DNA of 64,000 nucleotides from Diphasiastrum complanatum (taxonomy: Eukaryota; Streptophyta; Lycopodiopsida; Lycopodiales; Lycopodiaceae), in assembly GCA_029204225.1 (NCBI GenBank), contig CM055095.1, positions 29,720,414-29,784,413 of the forward strand, written 5' to 3'. A model generated the notes under the pieces. That model saw only the letters and a program-made list of their open reading frames with translations, made no database searches and was not told the DNA's origin. The stretch's first letter is position 1. Every line of letters begins with the position of its first letter. Both the position numbers and the translations under genes were made by a program. Shown here in pieces: positions 25,428-36,744 of the stretch.

Positions 25428-25718
25428 CTAAGAATGGAGGTGCGACGTTGTAACTTGTCCGTGTCGATGTCTGTCATAGATAGCAAGCAGCGTGGGCTCC
25501 AACAATTCGAGACCAATGGCCGGATCAGATATGCCTGTTGACAGCAGAGCCAATTTTCAGATTAATGCTAGGAATGGTGGTGGGCTAGTGTCTGTGTCAA
25601 TGTGTGCCATAGATAGCAGCGTGGGCTCCAACAATTCGGATTAATGCTAGGAATTGTGGTTGGCTAGTGTCAATGTCAATGTGTGCCATAGATGGCAGCG
25701 TGGGCTCCAACAATTCGG
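25428..25718 (+). repeat. 79-bp minisatellite, about three copies
   Basis: ATTAATGCTAGGAATGGTGG starts at 25561 and, slightly changed, at 25640; each unit ends GGGCTCCAACAATTCGG. A more diverged first copy lies at about 25428-25510, separated by 50 bp of other sequence. Confidence 0.9.
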
Positions 25719-25898
25719 GAACAACCATTCTCATGCATCCAGATTCCAGTCTCTCATAAGTTGAAATATCGCATATATGCAACAGGCGGTCCTCCAAAGG
25801 CAGTTGCTGCGCCCCACAAACAAACAATAAACTCGTCTGCTTTAAAAACAGTAACTTCGCCTGTTCCGCAATGGACAGTCTACGGATCAGAGGCGTAA
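25692..25898 (+). other. Unrecognised 68-codon ORF
   Basis: Open from ATG 25692, overlapping the last minisatellite unit, to TAA 25898. The C-terminal half (ATGGPPKAVAAPHKQ) is of ordinary composition for a protein, but I know no family. A start inside a minisatellite argues against it being a complete gene. Confidence 0.2.
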
Positions 25899-25993
25899 TG
25901 CTACGTTGGTCAATACTGTTGTGAATCTGGTCCCTTGAGTATTTTCTGTTCGACCAGATTGAGATATAAACAGTATTGTCTAGCGTAGCAGTA
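25896..25993. repeat. Imperfect hairpin with arms of about 35-42 bp
   Basis: TAATGCTACG...CAATACTGTT...AATCTGGTC pairs with GACCAGATT...AACAGTATTG...CGTAGCAGTA; loop about 20 bp. The size and shape suit a small MITE or a microRNA-like foldback. Confidence 0.75.
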
Positions 25994-26001
25994 CGCTTCT
26001 C

Positions 26002-26050
26002 CGTCAGCTGTCATTGTTTTGAAGCGTCAGCTGTCATTGCTATTGAAGCA
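26002..26050 (+). repeat. 23-bp tandem duplication
   Basis: CGTCAGCTGTCATTG begins at 26002 and 26025, immediately after the hairpin. Confidence 0.9.
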
Positions 26051-26216
26051 TTACGAGCAGTTTGGGATGGCGCAGATTGAGCGAGGTACACCAATACAGC
26101 ATCAATGTTTTCATGGAGAGGTAGATGCAAGCGATGCTGAGGACGACGGATTCTTGAGCGCCCACTGCAGAAAGCTGCTCAATTATGAAAAGAAAGGATA
26201 TGCTAACAGTTACTAG
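26019..26216 (+). other. Unrecognised 65-codon ORF
   Basis: Open from ATG 26019, with a hydrophilic sequence (HYEQFGMAQIERGTPIQHQ, then acidic DASDAEDDG). No known family; may be a remnant exon. Low certainty. Confidence 0.2.
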
Positions 26217-26377
26217 GCCCATCACCATAATCCTTGCATTTGTTAGCCAAGACTCTTGACGCCTGGAAGATATATACAGCTCCAGCCTCCTTAGGCAGTA
26301 GTGCCGATCAAGTCATCAGCAATTATAAATTGATTAGATTACATGTTTCATATAAGATCCATCAGCATAGACAAACA

Positions 26378-26470
26378 CATCACGTCTTTAAAGACAATTC
26401 GATACTGATTTTGACAAATTACTCATCACATCTTTAAAGACAATTCAATACTATTTTCTAACAAACTATT
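26378..26470 (+). repeat. 46-bp tandem duplication
   Basis: CATCACGTCTTTAAAGACAA at 26378 and CATCACATCTTTAAAGACAA at 26424 start two similar units. The core TCTTTAAAGA is a palindrome. Confidence 0.85.
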
Positions 26471-26580
26471 ACAAGCAAGAGAAATCTTTTTTACCTCTGA
26501 ATCAATGGATGGGAGGATAGTTGAGATGTCTCGTTCTCTGCTTATTGGTGTCCAAACCAATGTACTCTCAACTCTTTGGT

Positions 26581-26668
26581 CATGAGCTTTACATTTCCTC
26601 ATATGGTGAGTTGGTATTTAATACATGAGCTTTACATTTCCACATGTGGTGGGTTGGTATTTAATACT
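26581..26668 (+). repeat. 43-bp tandem duplication
   Basis: CATGAGCTTTACATTTCC starts at 26581 and again at 26624, each followed by GGTATTTAATAC. Confidence 0.9.
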
Positions 26669-26844
26669 TGAGTTGGGGTATCCCATCATGTGATCCCAAG
26701 GGTACCAAGAAGCATATATGTTGCCATCTAAGGTATTATAGATGCCATGGCATTCATGGGCCCACCACCATGCAGCCACGAATGAGTGTTTTATGCACAA
26801 GGCCCCACTTTCATCCAACAATGTAGAATGCATGTGTCACCCTA

Positions 26845-27770
26845 TCATGATCATGCTATCATGATACTTCACCCACCATGATGGAGTCTTGTGCACCTTT
26901 GGATGAGAGTGGGACCTTGCTACACCCTAAGCCACAATGCAACATATGGTCCTTGCAGATGTCATCCCTATAGGCAGGCCCACCACAAAGCATCACTTAA
27001 GAGCTTTATTGCAAGCACCAAGAGGTATTCTCCAACTACAAGTAAGTTGTTCTTCTCATCCAATGATGGTGTTATCATCTCTCCCTAGTGCAAGTCGTTT
27101 CGAGGGCAAGACCCAACCAAGAGTTACATTGGAATTGTCATCCTTCCCAAACTGCACACCAATCTTGCTACGAACTTGGATGTGTCATGCTATTGTGATA
27201 TCTACATCACGATAAATTCTTGTGCGTCGTTGGATGAGGGTGGCATGCTGCTACAGTACCCTCGGTCATAGTGCAAAATATGCTCCTTGCTAGATGTCAT
27301 CTCGATAGTGGGCCCACCACAAAGCATCACTTAAGTGCTTCATTGCAAGCACCAAGAGGTATTCTCCAACTACAAGTCAGTTGTTGTTCTCATCCAATGA
27401 TGGTGCTATCATCTCTCCATAATGCAAGCCCTTTCTAGCACCCTTCAATGGGGACAGTTGGAGTTACAGTTGGAATTGTTGTCCTTCCCAAAGCACACAC
27501 CAATTTTGCTACAGCCTTGGATGTGTCATGTTATTGTGATATCTTCACTATGATGGAGGATTGTGCATTGTTGGATAAGGATGAGACCTTGGTACACCCT
27601 CATTCACAATGCAAAATATGCTCCTTGCTAGATGTCATCCCTATCGTGGGCCCACCACAAATCATCATTGGTGACTAATTAAGAGCTTCATTAAGCACCA
27701 AGGAGGTATTCTCCAACCACAAGGTTGATTGTTGTCATCATCCAAGGGTGGTGTCATCATCTCTACATAG
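26845..27770 (+). repeat. 341-bp tandem repeat, three copies
   Basis: Units start near 26845, at 27181 and at 27522 (TGTGTCATG...), each holding GTGGGCCCACCACAAA-like and AGGTATTCTCCAAC phrases in the same order. The first start is less certain and the third copy is shorter and most diverged. No ORF spans a unit. Confidence 0.9.
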
Positions 27771-27926
27771 CTGAGAAGTTTGTGAATCAAAGAGATCAAA
27801 ATAGAAGTTTTCAAGTCTGAACAGGGATTGTTCGGATTCCTGAGATTTCACAAATGTGAAAATTAGTCTACTTCATTTTGATTGTTCTCCTTGTTGCTTA
27901 ATCCAAAGATATTAACTATATAGGTT
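27771..27926 (+). other. Short segment before the gypsy element
   Basis: No gene seen. It would have been continuous with 35581 onward before the insertion, and so may be leader of the copia whose gag starts at 36076. Confidence 0.4.
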
Positions 27927-27931
27927 GTTGG
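27927..27931 (+). other. 5-bp target duplication, left
   Basis: GTTGG directly before the gypsy LTR start; repeated at 35576-35580. Confidence 0.85.
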
Positions 27932-29009
27932 TGTTACATACCTATGTAACTAGCAGTACTTCAGACCCCTAATAGTCCATGTAGTGTTGGGGGCTATATG
28001 GCAAGGTACCCTTAGGATTAAGGGTATGTGCCCTTGGATAAGGGCAGGCAAGTGACTATACCTTAGTTGGAGGTATGGGGTCACGTGACCCTTGGATAAG
28101 GGATACCCTTACTATTAAGGGTAGGTGCCTTAGATTAAGGTACTAGTGTCCTTGATTAAGGGCAGGTAGGTGTCTATGCCTTGGATGGAGGTATGGAACC
28201 TAGTGAGGTGTTAGAAAGTCATTGGATGACTATTTTTCTAAACCTTGGGCCTCAACCTTGAACCATATCACTTTATTGGTCTAGGACCAAAGTATACTTG
28301 CACAACTTGGGCAATGGGACCTAGTAGGAGGGCGCCCTTCTAAAGTGTCCATTGAGTCCCCAACTCCCACAAGAAAGGCATTCAAAGAGTCATAGGTTAT
28401 GGAAGGAGTCTCTTGACATTCCATAAGCCTATGGAGGCTCTTGGAGATTCTTTAACTCCCCTAGGCTTCTCTCTCTCTCATTGGATGAGCATGGAACTCC
28501 ATAGTGCATTGGGGGGTCCATGGGCCATCTATATGAGGGTAGTAGGGCGCCCATTGTGGAGGGGAGATCTCTCTTGTTTGCTTAGCTTATGCTCTAGTGT
28601 TGCTACTAGTGTGTAGAGTGCTTTCTTGTGGTAGTATGCTTGAGGTTTGGATCTTGCTTATGGTATGGGACATAAGTAGGGTTTGGATCTTGAGTATGCT
28701 ATGGAGTGTTGTGGTATGCTTGTGATTTGTTTATGGTTAGCAAGGGGGTGCTAGATAGGTCTTGCTTGGAGCTTGGATCTAGCTATGGTTGGGTGGTGAA
28801 TACTTGAGGCCAGCTTGTTATCTATCTTTGTGTTTAAAGAGTAGGGACACAGGTGGAGGAGAGATCCTTGGAGGCTTGCAGATCCTTACTTGCAGGTGGA
28901 GGCATCCTAGCTTGGAGTTGGGAAACATCTTGAAGCTTGCATGTTGCTTGGAGGACATTTGGAGGCTCTACCTTGGATTTGGAGGACTTCCTCACCTCTA
29001 CTTGTAAAA
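27932..29009 (+). repeat. 5' LTR of the chromovirus
   Basis: Begins TGTTACATACC, ends TTGTAAAA. Terminal bases form an imperfect inverted pair (TGTTACA/TGTAAAA). Internal repeats of CCCTTGGATAAGG and AAGGGTAGGTGCC. Open stretches inside it are not genes because the other LTR repeats them. Confidence 0.95.
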
Positions 29010-29010
29010 G

Positions 29011-29022
29011 TGGTATCAGAGC
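29011..29022 (+). other. Primer-binding site of the chromovirus
   Basis: TGGTATCAGAGC, one base after the 5' LTR end. Confidence 0.9.
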
Positions 29023-30060
29023 TAGACAAAGGATGGTAACCTTTCTAACCTTCTTCAAGTTCTATTAAAATCACCAACTAATTTTTTTTTTGGGGAAGAT
29101 TATAGGCTTTTCTAGGTGTAGGAAGCCTGTAGTTGAAGTACCCAATGAATCTAGTTCTCTTTGGAAGAGAGTAGTGATGCTTATAGAATTGTTTAGGGGC
29201 TGATTTTTGATAATGTTAGAGAAGTTTCAAAGTGGGCTTTGGGTTTTTAAAAGTTCTGAAAAAAGATTTGTGGGATAGGTAGAGGAAGTCTTCCTCTACA
29301 TACACAAACTTTTTTTGGCAAAAAGATTGATTCTAGCTATGTGTTTTGATCAAAACTAGTGCTTTTTTTTTGCATAAATGAAGTATTTGAAGTTCTGATT
29401 TTCATTTTGAAGTTCTGTTTTTTCAGACCTGTAAATCTGAAAATCAGATCTGAAAAGTGAAGTTTTCATTCAAACTTCATTATTACACCTTTCTATCTCC
29501 TAGTTTCATGAAGATGACAATGTAGGAAGGGAATGATAGTGTAACTTTGTGCATAAAACAAGTCTTGAAATTCTATTTTTTGTCATTTTGAAGTTCTGAT
29601 TTTCAGACCTGTAAATCTGAAAATTAGATCTGAAAATTGAAGTTTTCATAAAGCTTCATTAGTTATCCATTTCTAGACACTAGTTTCTTGGTTTCGGGAA
29701 TCTAGAATAGTGAGAAATGTGAAAACTTTGATTGCTTTTGAAATGACAAATAGAATTGGAATGGGAATGGAATGGGAACTTTATGTAAACATTAGCTTGG
29801 ATTAGTTGATTGAAGTTTACATAAAGATTTGGTTTTCATTTTTTGATTAAGGCAAATGTAGCTTGTTGTTGTTTTCCTCTTAAGCTTGGATTAAGCTTGC
29901 AAATAGTAGGCTTGGATTGAGCTTACAAACCATAAGATTGAATGATTAGAAGTAAATGCTTTTTATTTGCATTGGATGTAACAATTGAAGCATTTCTATC
30001 ATTCTAATTTGAGCACTTGTTGTTGTATTTGCATAATAGGAAAACACACAAGCAACCCCA
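29023..30060 (+). other. Chromovirus leader
   Basis: About 1.0 kb AT-rich untranslated region. A phrase of about 45 bp (TTTTGAAGTTCTG-TTTTCAGACCTGTAAATCTGAAAAT) occurs twice, near 29405 and 29588, each followed by TTCATNAAACTTCATTA-like text. Confidence 0.7.
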
Positions 30061-31710
30061 ATGGATTAAACCAATGAAAACCCAACATTTGATCTATCAA
30101 ACCCATCCAATGTGGCACAAGCTCTTGAACTATTATACCAACAAATTCAAGCCACTAATAAGCAACTTCTTGAAACTAATCAAAGAAACCAAGACTTAGA
30201 GTCTAGGTTAGCCAATCAGAAGAAACATGTAGTTCCACCTCCTGTAAAAGTGTTTAAGGGGGAGAAGAAGGATAGGAACTTACAAGTGATAAGTTCTTGG
30301 TTGAATGTTTGGAACAAATACTTTGCCATGAACCAATTCCCTGAATCTGAGAAGTTATCCACTGTCACTATGTTCCTTGAAGGAAGAGCCTTAGTTTGGT
30401 GGGATGACTTAGTTGCAAAGGGCAATCAACCTTGTACATGGGATGAATTTTGCAAGCTTTTTAGGGATTATTTTCTACCACTTTTAGATGACTATGAACA
30501 CTTCCAAAAGTTGAGTCATCTAACCATGAATAAAGGTTTGGAACAGTTTATTCAAGATTTTCATGAGTACCTGAATCCACTTTATAGTGATATTCCGCCT
30601 AAGGTACAAATGTTAATGTTTATTGATGGGTTACCAAAAGATTATCAAGTGGATGTTCGTAGGAACCATCCAAAAACCCTAGAAGATGCTATTAGGGCTG
30701 CAAAATACTTTGATGACACACCTAAGCCACCTAGGGGTCAACAGCCTAATGAGCAGAAAAAAGGTTTTCAATTTAAGAGGAAGGATAGGGAAGTTGTTAA
30801 TGAAACACATCCCAATTCCAACAATCCTAAGAAAATCAAGAAAAACTTTAAAAAACATCATGGTGGCAATGATAAAGCTGAAGCTTTTAAGAAGAACCTG
30901 TGCTTCCAGTGCAATGGCGAGGGTCACCTTGCACGTGATTGCGTCAAAAAACAAGCTTCAACCTCAGGTAATCTATCTCGAAGTAATGAGATGGATGTTT
31001 GTTTCCTTACTTCTTTAGTTTTTGGTCCTAATGACCTTATTTGCATTAAAGGTAAACTTAATGATCAAGTTGTTAATGTTCTTTTTGACACAGGAGCCAC
31101 TCATAACTTTATTAATGTAAATTTGGTGCAGACGCTAAACCTTCCTACCAAAAAAAGTGAGAAAAAATACCGTGTGACAATGGCATCGGGAAGTAATTCC
31201 GATATGATGGATTTTATTGTTCCTGATGTAGAATTGCACGTTCAGGATTACTCTGAAAAACTAGAATTCCATGCTGTTCAATTAGCTAATGTAGATATTG
31301 TTCTTGGGCAACAATGGCATTTTGATAAGAACAAATCATTGAGAATTGATTTTGTTGAAAAATCTTTATCTTTTATGCATGAGAATTCTTTAATTAAGAT
31401 CAAGGCTAGTTTAAGTGTTGACACTAAAACTGTTAACCCTTATTCTAAACAGGAACTTAATTTTATTATGAAGAATTCTGATTTTAAAGTTTATTTATGT
31501 TTTCATAATGATATCATTTGCTCCAATAATGAAGAACTTAACATAAATGCCATGAATATACCCAGTGAGAACACTACAGAATTTGAAGTCTATAATGAAC
31601 TTAGGCAGGAATTCAATAATGTTTTTTTAGACCTTCCTGTAGGTTTACCACCAGAAAGGACAGTTGATCATAAAATTGACCTAATACTTGGAGCAATTCC
31701 AATTGCATAG
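30061..31710 (+). pseudogene. Gypsy gag and protease
   Basis: ATG 30061 is in frame with the long reading but codon 3 is TAA (30067); the rest, through TNENPTFDL, is open. Gag shows the retrotrans_gag core (WWDDLVAKG, FCKLFRDYF, QFIQDFHEYL) to about codon 220, then a basic stretch and the knuckle CFQCNGEGHLARDC at 30901-30942. Protease active site FDTGATHNFI at 31084-31113. The reading stops at TAG 31708, where a glutamine codon is expected before RPYRMSPSE, so gag-pol was one open frame of the chromovirus type. Confidence 0.92.
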
Positions 31711-32532
31711 CGTCCTTATAGGATGAGTCCATCGGAAGAGGCTGAGGTAAATAGGCAATTACATGATTATCTGAAAAAGGGGTGGGTACAACCTAGTAAG
31801 TCTCCTTGGGCATCACCAGTGGTTCTGGTGGCCAAGAAGGATGGGACTATAAGGTTTTGCGTCGACTATAAGAAATTGAACAAGGTAACCGTTAAGAATA
31901 GATATCCACTGCCGCGGATGGATGATCTAATAGACTATCTTGGTGGTGCTGGGTACTTTACCAAGATAGATTTAAGATCGAGCTACCATCAGATGCGCAT
32001 TAAGGCAGAAGATATACCAAAAACCGGGTTTCGAACTCGCTTTGGTCACTACGAATTTTTGGTGTTGCCTTTTGGTTTGACCAATGCACCGGCAACTTTC
32101 CAACAAATGATGAACGATTTGTTCAGGCCATATTTGGGAAGATTCGTAGTGGTATTCTTAGATGATATCCTAGTGTTCAGTAAGACTTTGGCGGAACATA
32201 AAGAGCATCTTAGGATTGTCTTGGACATTCAAAGAAGGGAAAAGCTCTTTGCCAAGGAGTCTAAGTGTGACTTTTTTGCTAAGGAATTGTCCTACTTGGG
32301 GCATAAGATTTCCGAACAGGGGGTGGAGATTGAGGCTGATCGTATCCAGAGGGTTATTGATTGGCCTATTCTCACCACAGTTCGGGAAATCACGTCTTTT
32401 TTGGAGTTTGTGGGAAGTTTTCGTCGGCATATTCCCCAATTTGCTCGATTGGCATTTCCCCTTACCCAGGCCTTGAAAGGCTATAAGAAGCTAAGCCGGA
32501 GGGCTAAGAGTCCACTAGTGGTGTGGACAGAG
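31711..32532 (+). pseudogene. Gypsy reverse transcriptase
   Basis: In frame with gag after the TAG at 31708. Motifs in order: FCVDYKKLNKVTVKNRYPLP, KIDLRSSYHQM, LPFGLTNAPATFQ and the catalytic FLDD at 32155-32166 (more often YIDD or FLDD in this group), then KCDFF and the YLGH region. A single-base deletion near 32530-32536 moves the frame just before the RNase H linker. Confidence 0.93.
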
Positions 32533-34481
32533 GATATGAATATTTTGAGTTGCTTAAGAAAAGTGTCACTTCGGCACCAATACTAATCATTGGCGATCCT
32601 AATAAGACTTTTGTGGTTAGGACCGATGCCAGTGATTATGCTATTGGAGCTGTTTTGATGCAGGATGGACATCTTGTGGCTTACGAAAGCAAGAAACTCA
32701 ATCCTGTTCAGTTTAGGTATTGTACCTATGAGAAGGAACTGTTTGCAATTGTTCATTCCTTGAAAATTTGACGACATTATTTGTATGGAGCCAGATTTGA
32801 AGTTTTGACGGAGCATCAGACTCTTCGATATTTCTGTGATGCTACAAATTTAAAGGGGAGGCAAGCTAGATGGGCTGAGCTGATGCAAATCTTTGACTTT
32901 TCTATACGTTATTGTAAAGGAAGTCAAAATACTCTAGCGGATGCTTTGAGTCGGTTACCGATTATTAATCAGTTGTGCTTTACTGTTATAGAACCGAAGT
33001 TGTTTCAGTCTCTTCAAGCACTATATGAGTCCGATCCTTTTTTTGGAAAGTATTGGCAACAAGTACTTTCGGGGGTCAATTCAGGGTTGCAAGATTCCTC
33101 AAATCAGAGAAAGACTAAAACAGATTTCCTAATTCGAAACAGGATTTTGTTTCGTAAAGGAAAGGTCTGTGTACCGGAGAATGACACTGTAAGGGCCCAA
33201 ATCTTGCATGAGTGTCATGATAGTCCATGCGCAGGACATCCGGGTATACAAAGAACACTTGACTTAGTTCAAAGGCAATTTTGGTGGCCTAAGATGAAAA
33301 GTCAGATAGAGGCCTATGTACTTAAATGTACTAAGTGCCAGCTAAATAAAGTAGAGAGGCTAAAAGCTAGTGGCCTATTACATCCTTTAGATATTCCTAC
33401 CGAAAAGTGGGAAAGTATATCTATGGATTTTGTGGTCGGGCTTCCACGTACAGGGAAGGGCCACGATTCGGTTTGGGTCATTGTTGACAGACTTACGAAG
33501 TTTGCTCAATTTATTCCAACAAAAACTACGGTTAAAGCTTCAGAACTAGCTCAATTGTTTGTTGAGAAGCTTTTTCGACTATACGGGCTGCCTTGCGATA
33601 TTGTCAGTGACCGTGACCCAAAATTCACTGGGAATTTTTGGCAAGCAGTATTTGAAAAGTTGGAAACAACTTTAAGTTTAAGTTCTACAGATCATCCGGA
33701 ATCAGATGGTCAAACGGAAAGGACCAATCAGACGATGGAGGATATGCTTCGAGCATATGTGGGCCATCGGCAATCTGATTGGGAACAGTACCTTCCACTG
33801 GTGGAATTTGCATATAACAGTGCAAAACATTCAGCGACCGGATTCAGCCCTTTCATGCTTATGTATGGTTTTCAACCTCGATCACCAATTAGTGTTGGCA
33901 TGAAAAACCTACGGGTGCAAGCCGCAGCTGATTTCCTTGCGGATATGCAAGAAATATTACAGTTGGCTAAAGATAGCATAAGAAGTGCCCAGGACAGGGC
34001 AAGGCACTATGCTGATCTATTTCGGAAGCACAAGATAGTCATGGTCAACGACTGGGTGTTTTTGAGAGTTCCTAGTCACTCTAGGGGCTTGAAAACTATT
34101 AAGTGTGCAAAGTTGGCACCTAGTTATTGCGGTCCTTTTAAGGTTATCCAAGTGATAAACAAGGTCGCATACAAACTAGAACTTCCAGCTAACGTTGGAA
34201 TTCATCTTGTTTTTCATGTTAGTAAGTTGAAACCCTCGTTGGGGGTTGGGGAGACCCTGGTCCCTGTGGAAGATCTAGTGGAACTTCTTCGTGATGAGTC
34301 CATGAGTGGACCACCTGAACCCGAGGCGATTGTTAATAGCCGGCAGAGAACTCTACGGAGTAGAGTGCTTCGGGAATTTTTAGTCAGGTGGAGGGGCAAA
34401 TCAGAAGAGGAGAATACCGGGGAAAAGGAGACTGATCTCCAAAAGAATTTTCCAAATTTTTCCCTACAAGGAAAAATTTAA
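32533..34481 (+). pseudogene. Gypsy RNase H, integrase and chromodomain-like end
   Basis: RNase H (RTDASDYAIGAVLMQDG, YEKELFAIVH) is broken by TGA at 32769-32771, where tryptophan is expected (KI-W-RHYLYG). It then reads the ADALSRL end of RNase H, the integrase zinc motif (H-x-H ... CTKCQ, 33218-33341), the catalytic core with Asp in SMDFVVGLP, Asp in VSDRDPKF and Glu in DGQTERTNQ, and the post-core GPFKVIQ region. The last 40 codons (LREFLVRWRGKSEEENTGEK) look like a damaged chromodomain in which a Trp has become Gly. Confidence 0.93.
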
Positions 34482-34497
34482 GTTTAGGGGGAAGGAA
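34482..34497 (+). other. Polypurine tract
   Basis: AGGGGGAAGGAA just before the 3' LTR; primer for plus-strand synthesis. Confidence 0.85.
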
Positions 34498-35575
34498 TGT
34501 TACATACCTATGTAACTAGCAGTACTTCAGACCCCTAATAGTCCATTTAGTGTTGGGGGCTATATGGCAAGGTACCCTTAGGATTAAGGGTATGTGCCCT
34601 TGGATAAGGACAGGCAAGTGACTATACCTTAGTTGGAGGTATAGGGTCACGTGACCCTTGGATAAGGGGTACCCTTACTATTAAGGGTAGGTGCCTTAGA
34701 TTAAGGTACTAGTGTCCTTGATTAAGGGCAGGTAGGTGTCTATGCCTTGGATGGAGGTATGGAACCTAGTGAGGTGTTAGAAAGTCATTGGATGACTATT
34801 TTTCTAAACCTTGGGCCTCAACCTTGAACCATATCACTTTATTGGTCTAGGACCAAAGTATACATGCACAACTTGGGCAATGGGACCTAGTAGGAGGGCG
34901 CCCTTCTAAAGTGTCCATTGAGTCCCCAACTCCCACAAGAAAGGCATTCAAAGAGTCATAGGTTATGGAAGGAGTCTCTTGACATTCCATAAGCCTATGG
35001 AGGCTCTTGGAGATTCTTTAACTCCCCTAGGCTTCTCTCTCTCTCATTGGATGAGCATGGAACTCCATAGTGCATTGGGGGGTCCATGGGCCATCTATAT
35101 GAGGGTAGTAGGGCGCCCATTGTGGAGGGGAGATCTCTCTTGTTTGCTTAGCTTATGCTCTAGTGTTGCTACTAGTGTGTAGAGTGCTTTCTTGTGGTAG
35201 TATGCTTGAGGTTTGGATCTTGCTTATGGTATGGGACATAAGTAGGGTTTGGATCTTGAGTATGCTATGGAGTGTTGTGGTGTGCTTGTGATTTGTTTAT
35301 GGTTAGCAAGGGGGTGCTAGATAGGTCTTGCTTGGAGCTTGGATCTAGCTATGGTTGGGTGGTGAATACTTGAGGCCAGCTTGTTATCTATCTTTGTGTT
35401 TAAAGAGTAGGGACACAGGTGGAGGAGAGATCCTTGGAGGCTTGCAGATCCTTACTTGCAGGTGGAGGCATCCTAGCTTGGAGTTGGGAAACATCTTGAA
35501 GCTTGCAGGTTGCTTGGAGGACATTTGGAGGCTCTACCTTGGATTTGGAGGACTTCCTCACCTCTACTTGTAAAA
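34498..35575 (+). repeat. 3' LTR of the chromovirus
   Basis: 1,078 bp, same length as the 5' LTR. Differences by eye at offsets near 51, 116, 147, 170, 366, 785 and 1009; four of the seven are transitions. Confidence 0.95.
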
Positions 35576-35580
35576 GTTGG
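35576..35580 (+). other. 5-bp target duplication, right
   Basis: GTTGG directly after the 3' LTR, matching 27927-27931. Confidence 0.85.
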
Positions 35581-36075
35581 AAAGCTAGAAAAGTCTAGTT
35601 TCCATTGCAATTTGTTCAAATCAATCTGATGTGCCTATCAAGAGTTATAAGCACTTGAATAAGGCTGGGTAGGACGCCTAGAACAATTTGGACATTTTTT
35701 TATTTGACCAATAATTGCTTGTTTGATCCGAAATCCCCGGATCTGTGCATACCAATCACACAAACTCGAGATCTAGACATTGTTCTGAGTTGTTTGACAT
35801 ATTTTTTCATACAATTTTACTGTATTTGAGTCAATTGTGTCTTCTTTGGGCATTCCACATGTGCCAAAGAAAGTTTGAACCAAAACTTGTCTAAACACCA
35901 TTGCCAATTGAGAGGTTGATCTAGTTTGTAGAACATTGGTAGAAATTTTGAGACCTATCTCAAATTCTGTTTCAAGATTTTACATAGGAATTGGTAGTAC
36001 ACCCTTTGTGAATCCTATAGCGATAGAGAAGCAACATACCTCTTTTGTTCATTACAAGGAATTTTTCACACATTA
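35581..36075 (+). other. Copia leader remnant, no gene
   Basis: About 500 bp between the gypsy insertion and the copia gag start. Nothing coding seen. Confidence 0.5.
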
Positions 36076-36744
36076 ATGCCATCTGTGGGGGGATATCTCT
36101 TAGAAGCTAGTGAAAAACTGAACACCTCCAACTACTCTATTTGGAAGGCTAGAATGGATTCTATCCTAATAGTCCTAGATGTAATGGACATAGTACTTGG
36201 ACTTGATGAGGAGCCTCAAGCGCAACAATAAGTACAAAAATTTAAGAAGAGAGCTAGGATGGCTCTACACTTCATTAAAATGAATGTCTCTAATGAGATC
36301 TTAAGAGAAATTGGATCTTGGACCTCGGCCAAAGAAGCTTGGAATGCACTCAAGGCAATCTATGAGGCTAAGAATACCTCTAGAATACTCACTCAAATTT
36401 TTCAAAGTTTCCAAAGAAGTGATGAGAGTGTTTCTAACTATGTATTGAGAATTAAAGATCTTCATAGGGAGCTTATTTCTGTTGGAGTCACAATCAACCA
36501 ATATGATCTAGTTCAAGTCATCCTTAATGTCTTGAAAGAAGATTATGACAACCTTGTCCAATCCTATGCTATCAAGGAGGAGTTACCCAACTTGGAAACC
36601 CTTCAAAGAATTCTTATTTCCAAGGAAGCAAGACAAAAGTACAAGATTTTGAGAATGGATAAGCTATCTCTCAAACATATTGAAGATGGACAAAGACAAA
36701 GATGGAGAAGAAGATGCTTCATCACATCCTTCTACCTATGCTAG
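36076..36744 (+). pseudogene. Copia gag
   Basis: ATG 36076 opens a Gag with the typical start (SEKLNTSNYSIWKARMDSIL); TAA at 36229 interrupts it, then it is open through KKRARMALHFIKMN and the UBN2 body to KLSLKHIEDG, where homology ends and the last residues come from other DNA. The zinc knuckle and protease are missing here. A matching protease-integrase-RT segment resumes at about 40850 in the same orientation. Confidence 0.88.

Larger units (their letters stand above)
27932..35575 (+). mobile_element. Nearly complete Ty3/gypsy chromovirus
   Basis: A 7,644-bp element with two 1,078-bp LTRs, primer-binding site, one long gag-pol reading, a polypurine tract and flanking GTTGG duplications. 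Domain order is gag, zinc knuckle, protease, RT, RNase H, integrase, chromodomain-like end, that is, a plant chromovirus. The two LTRs differ by about seven substitutions and no length change (by eye), so the insertion is recent relative to everything around it. Three in-frame stops and one 1-bp deletion disable it. Confidence 0.97.

Noticed and set aside
28413-29007. ORFs inside the chromovirus LTR, repeated at 34979-35573
   Set aside because: Present identically in both LTRs and without domains; they are chance reading of regulatory DNA.
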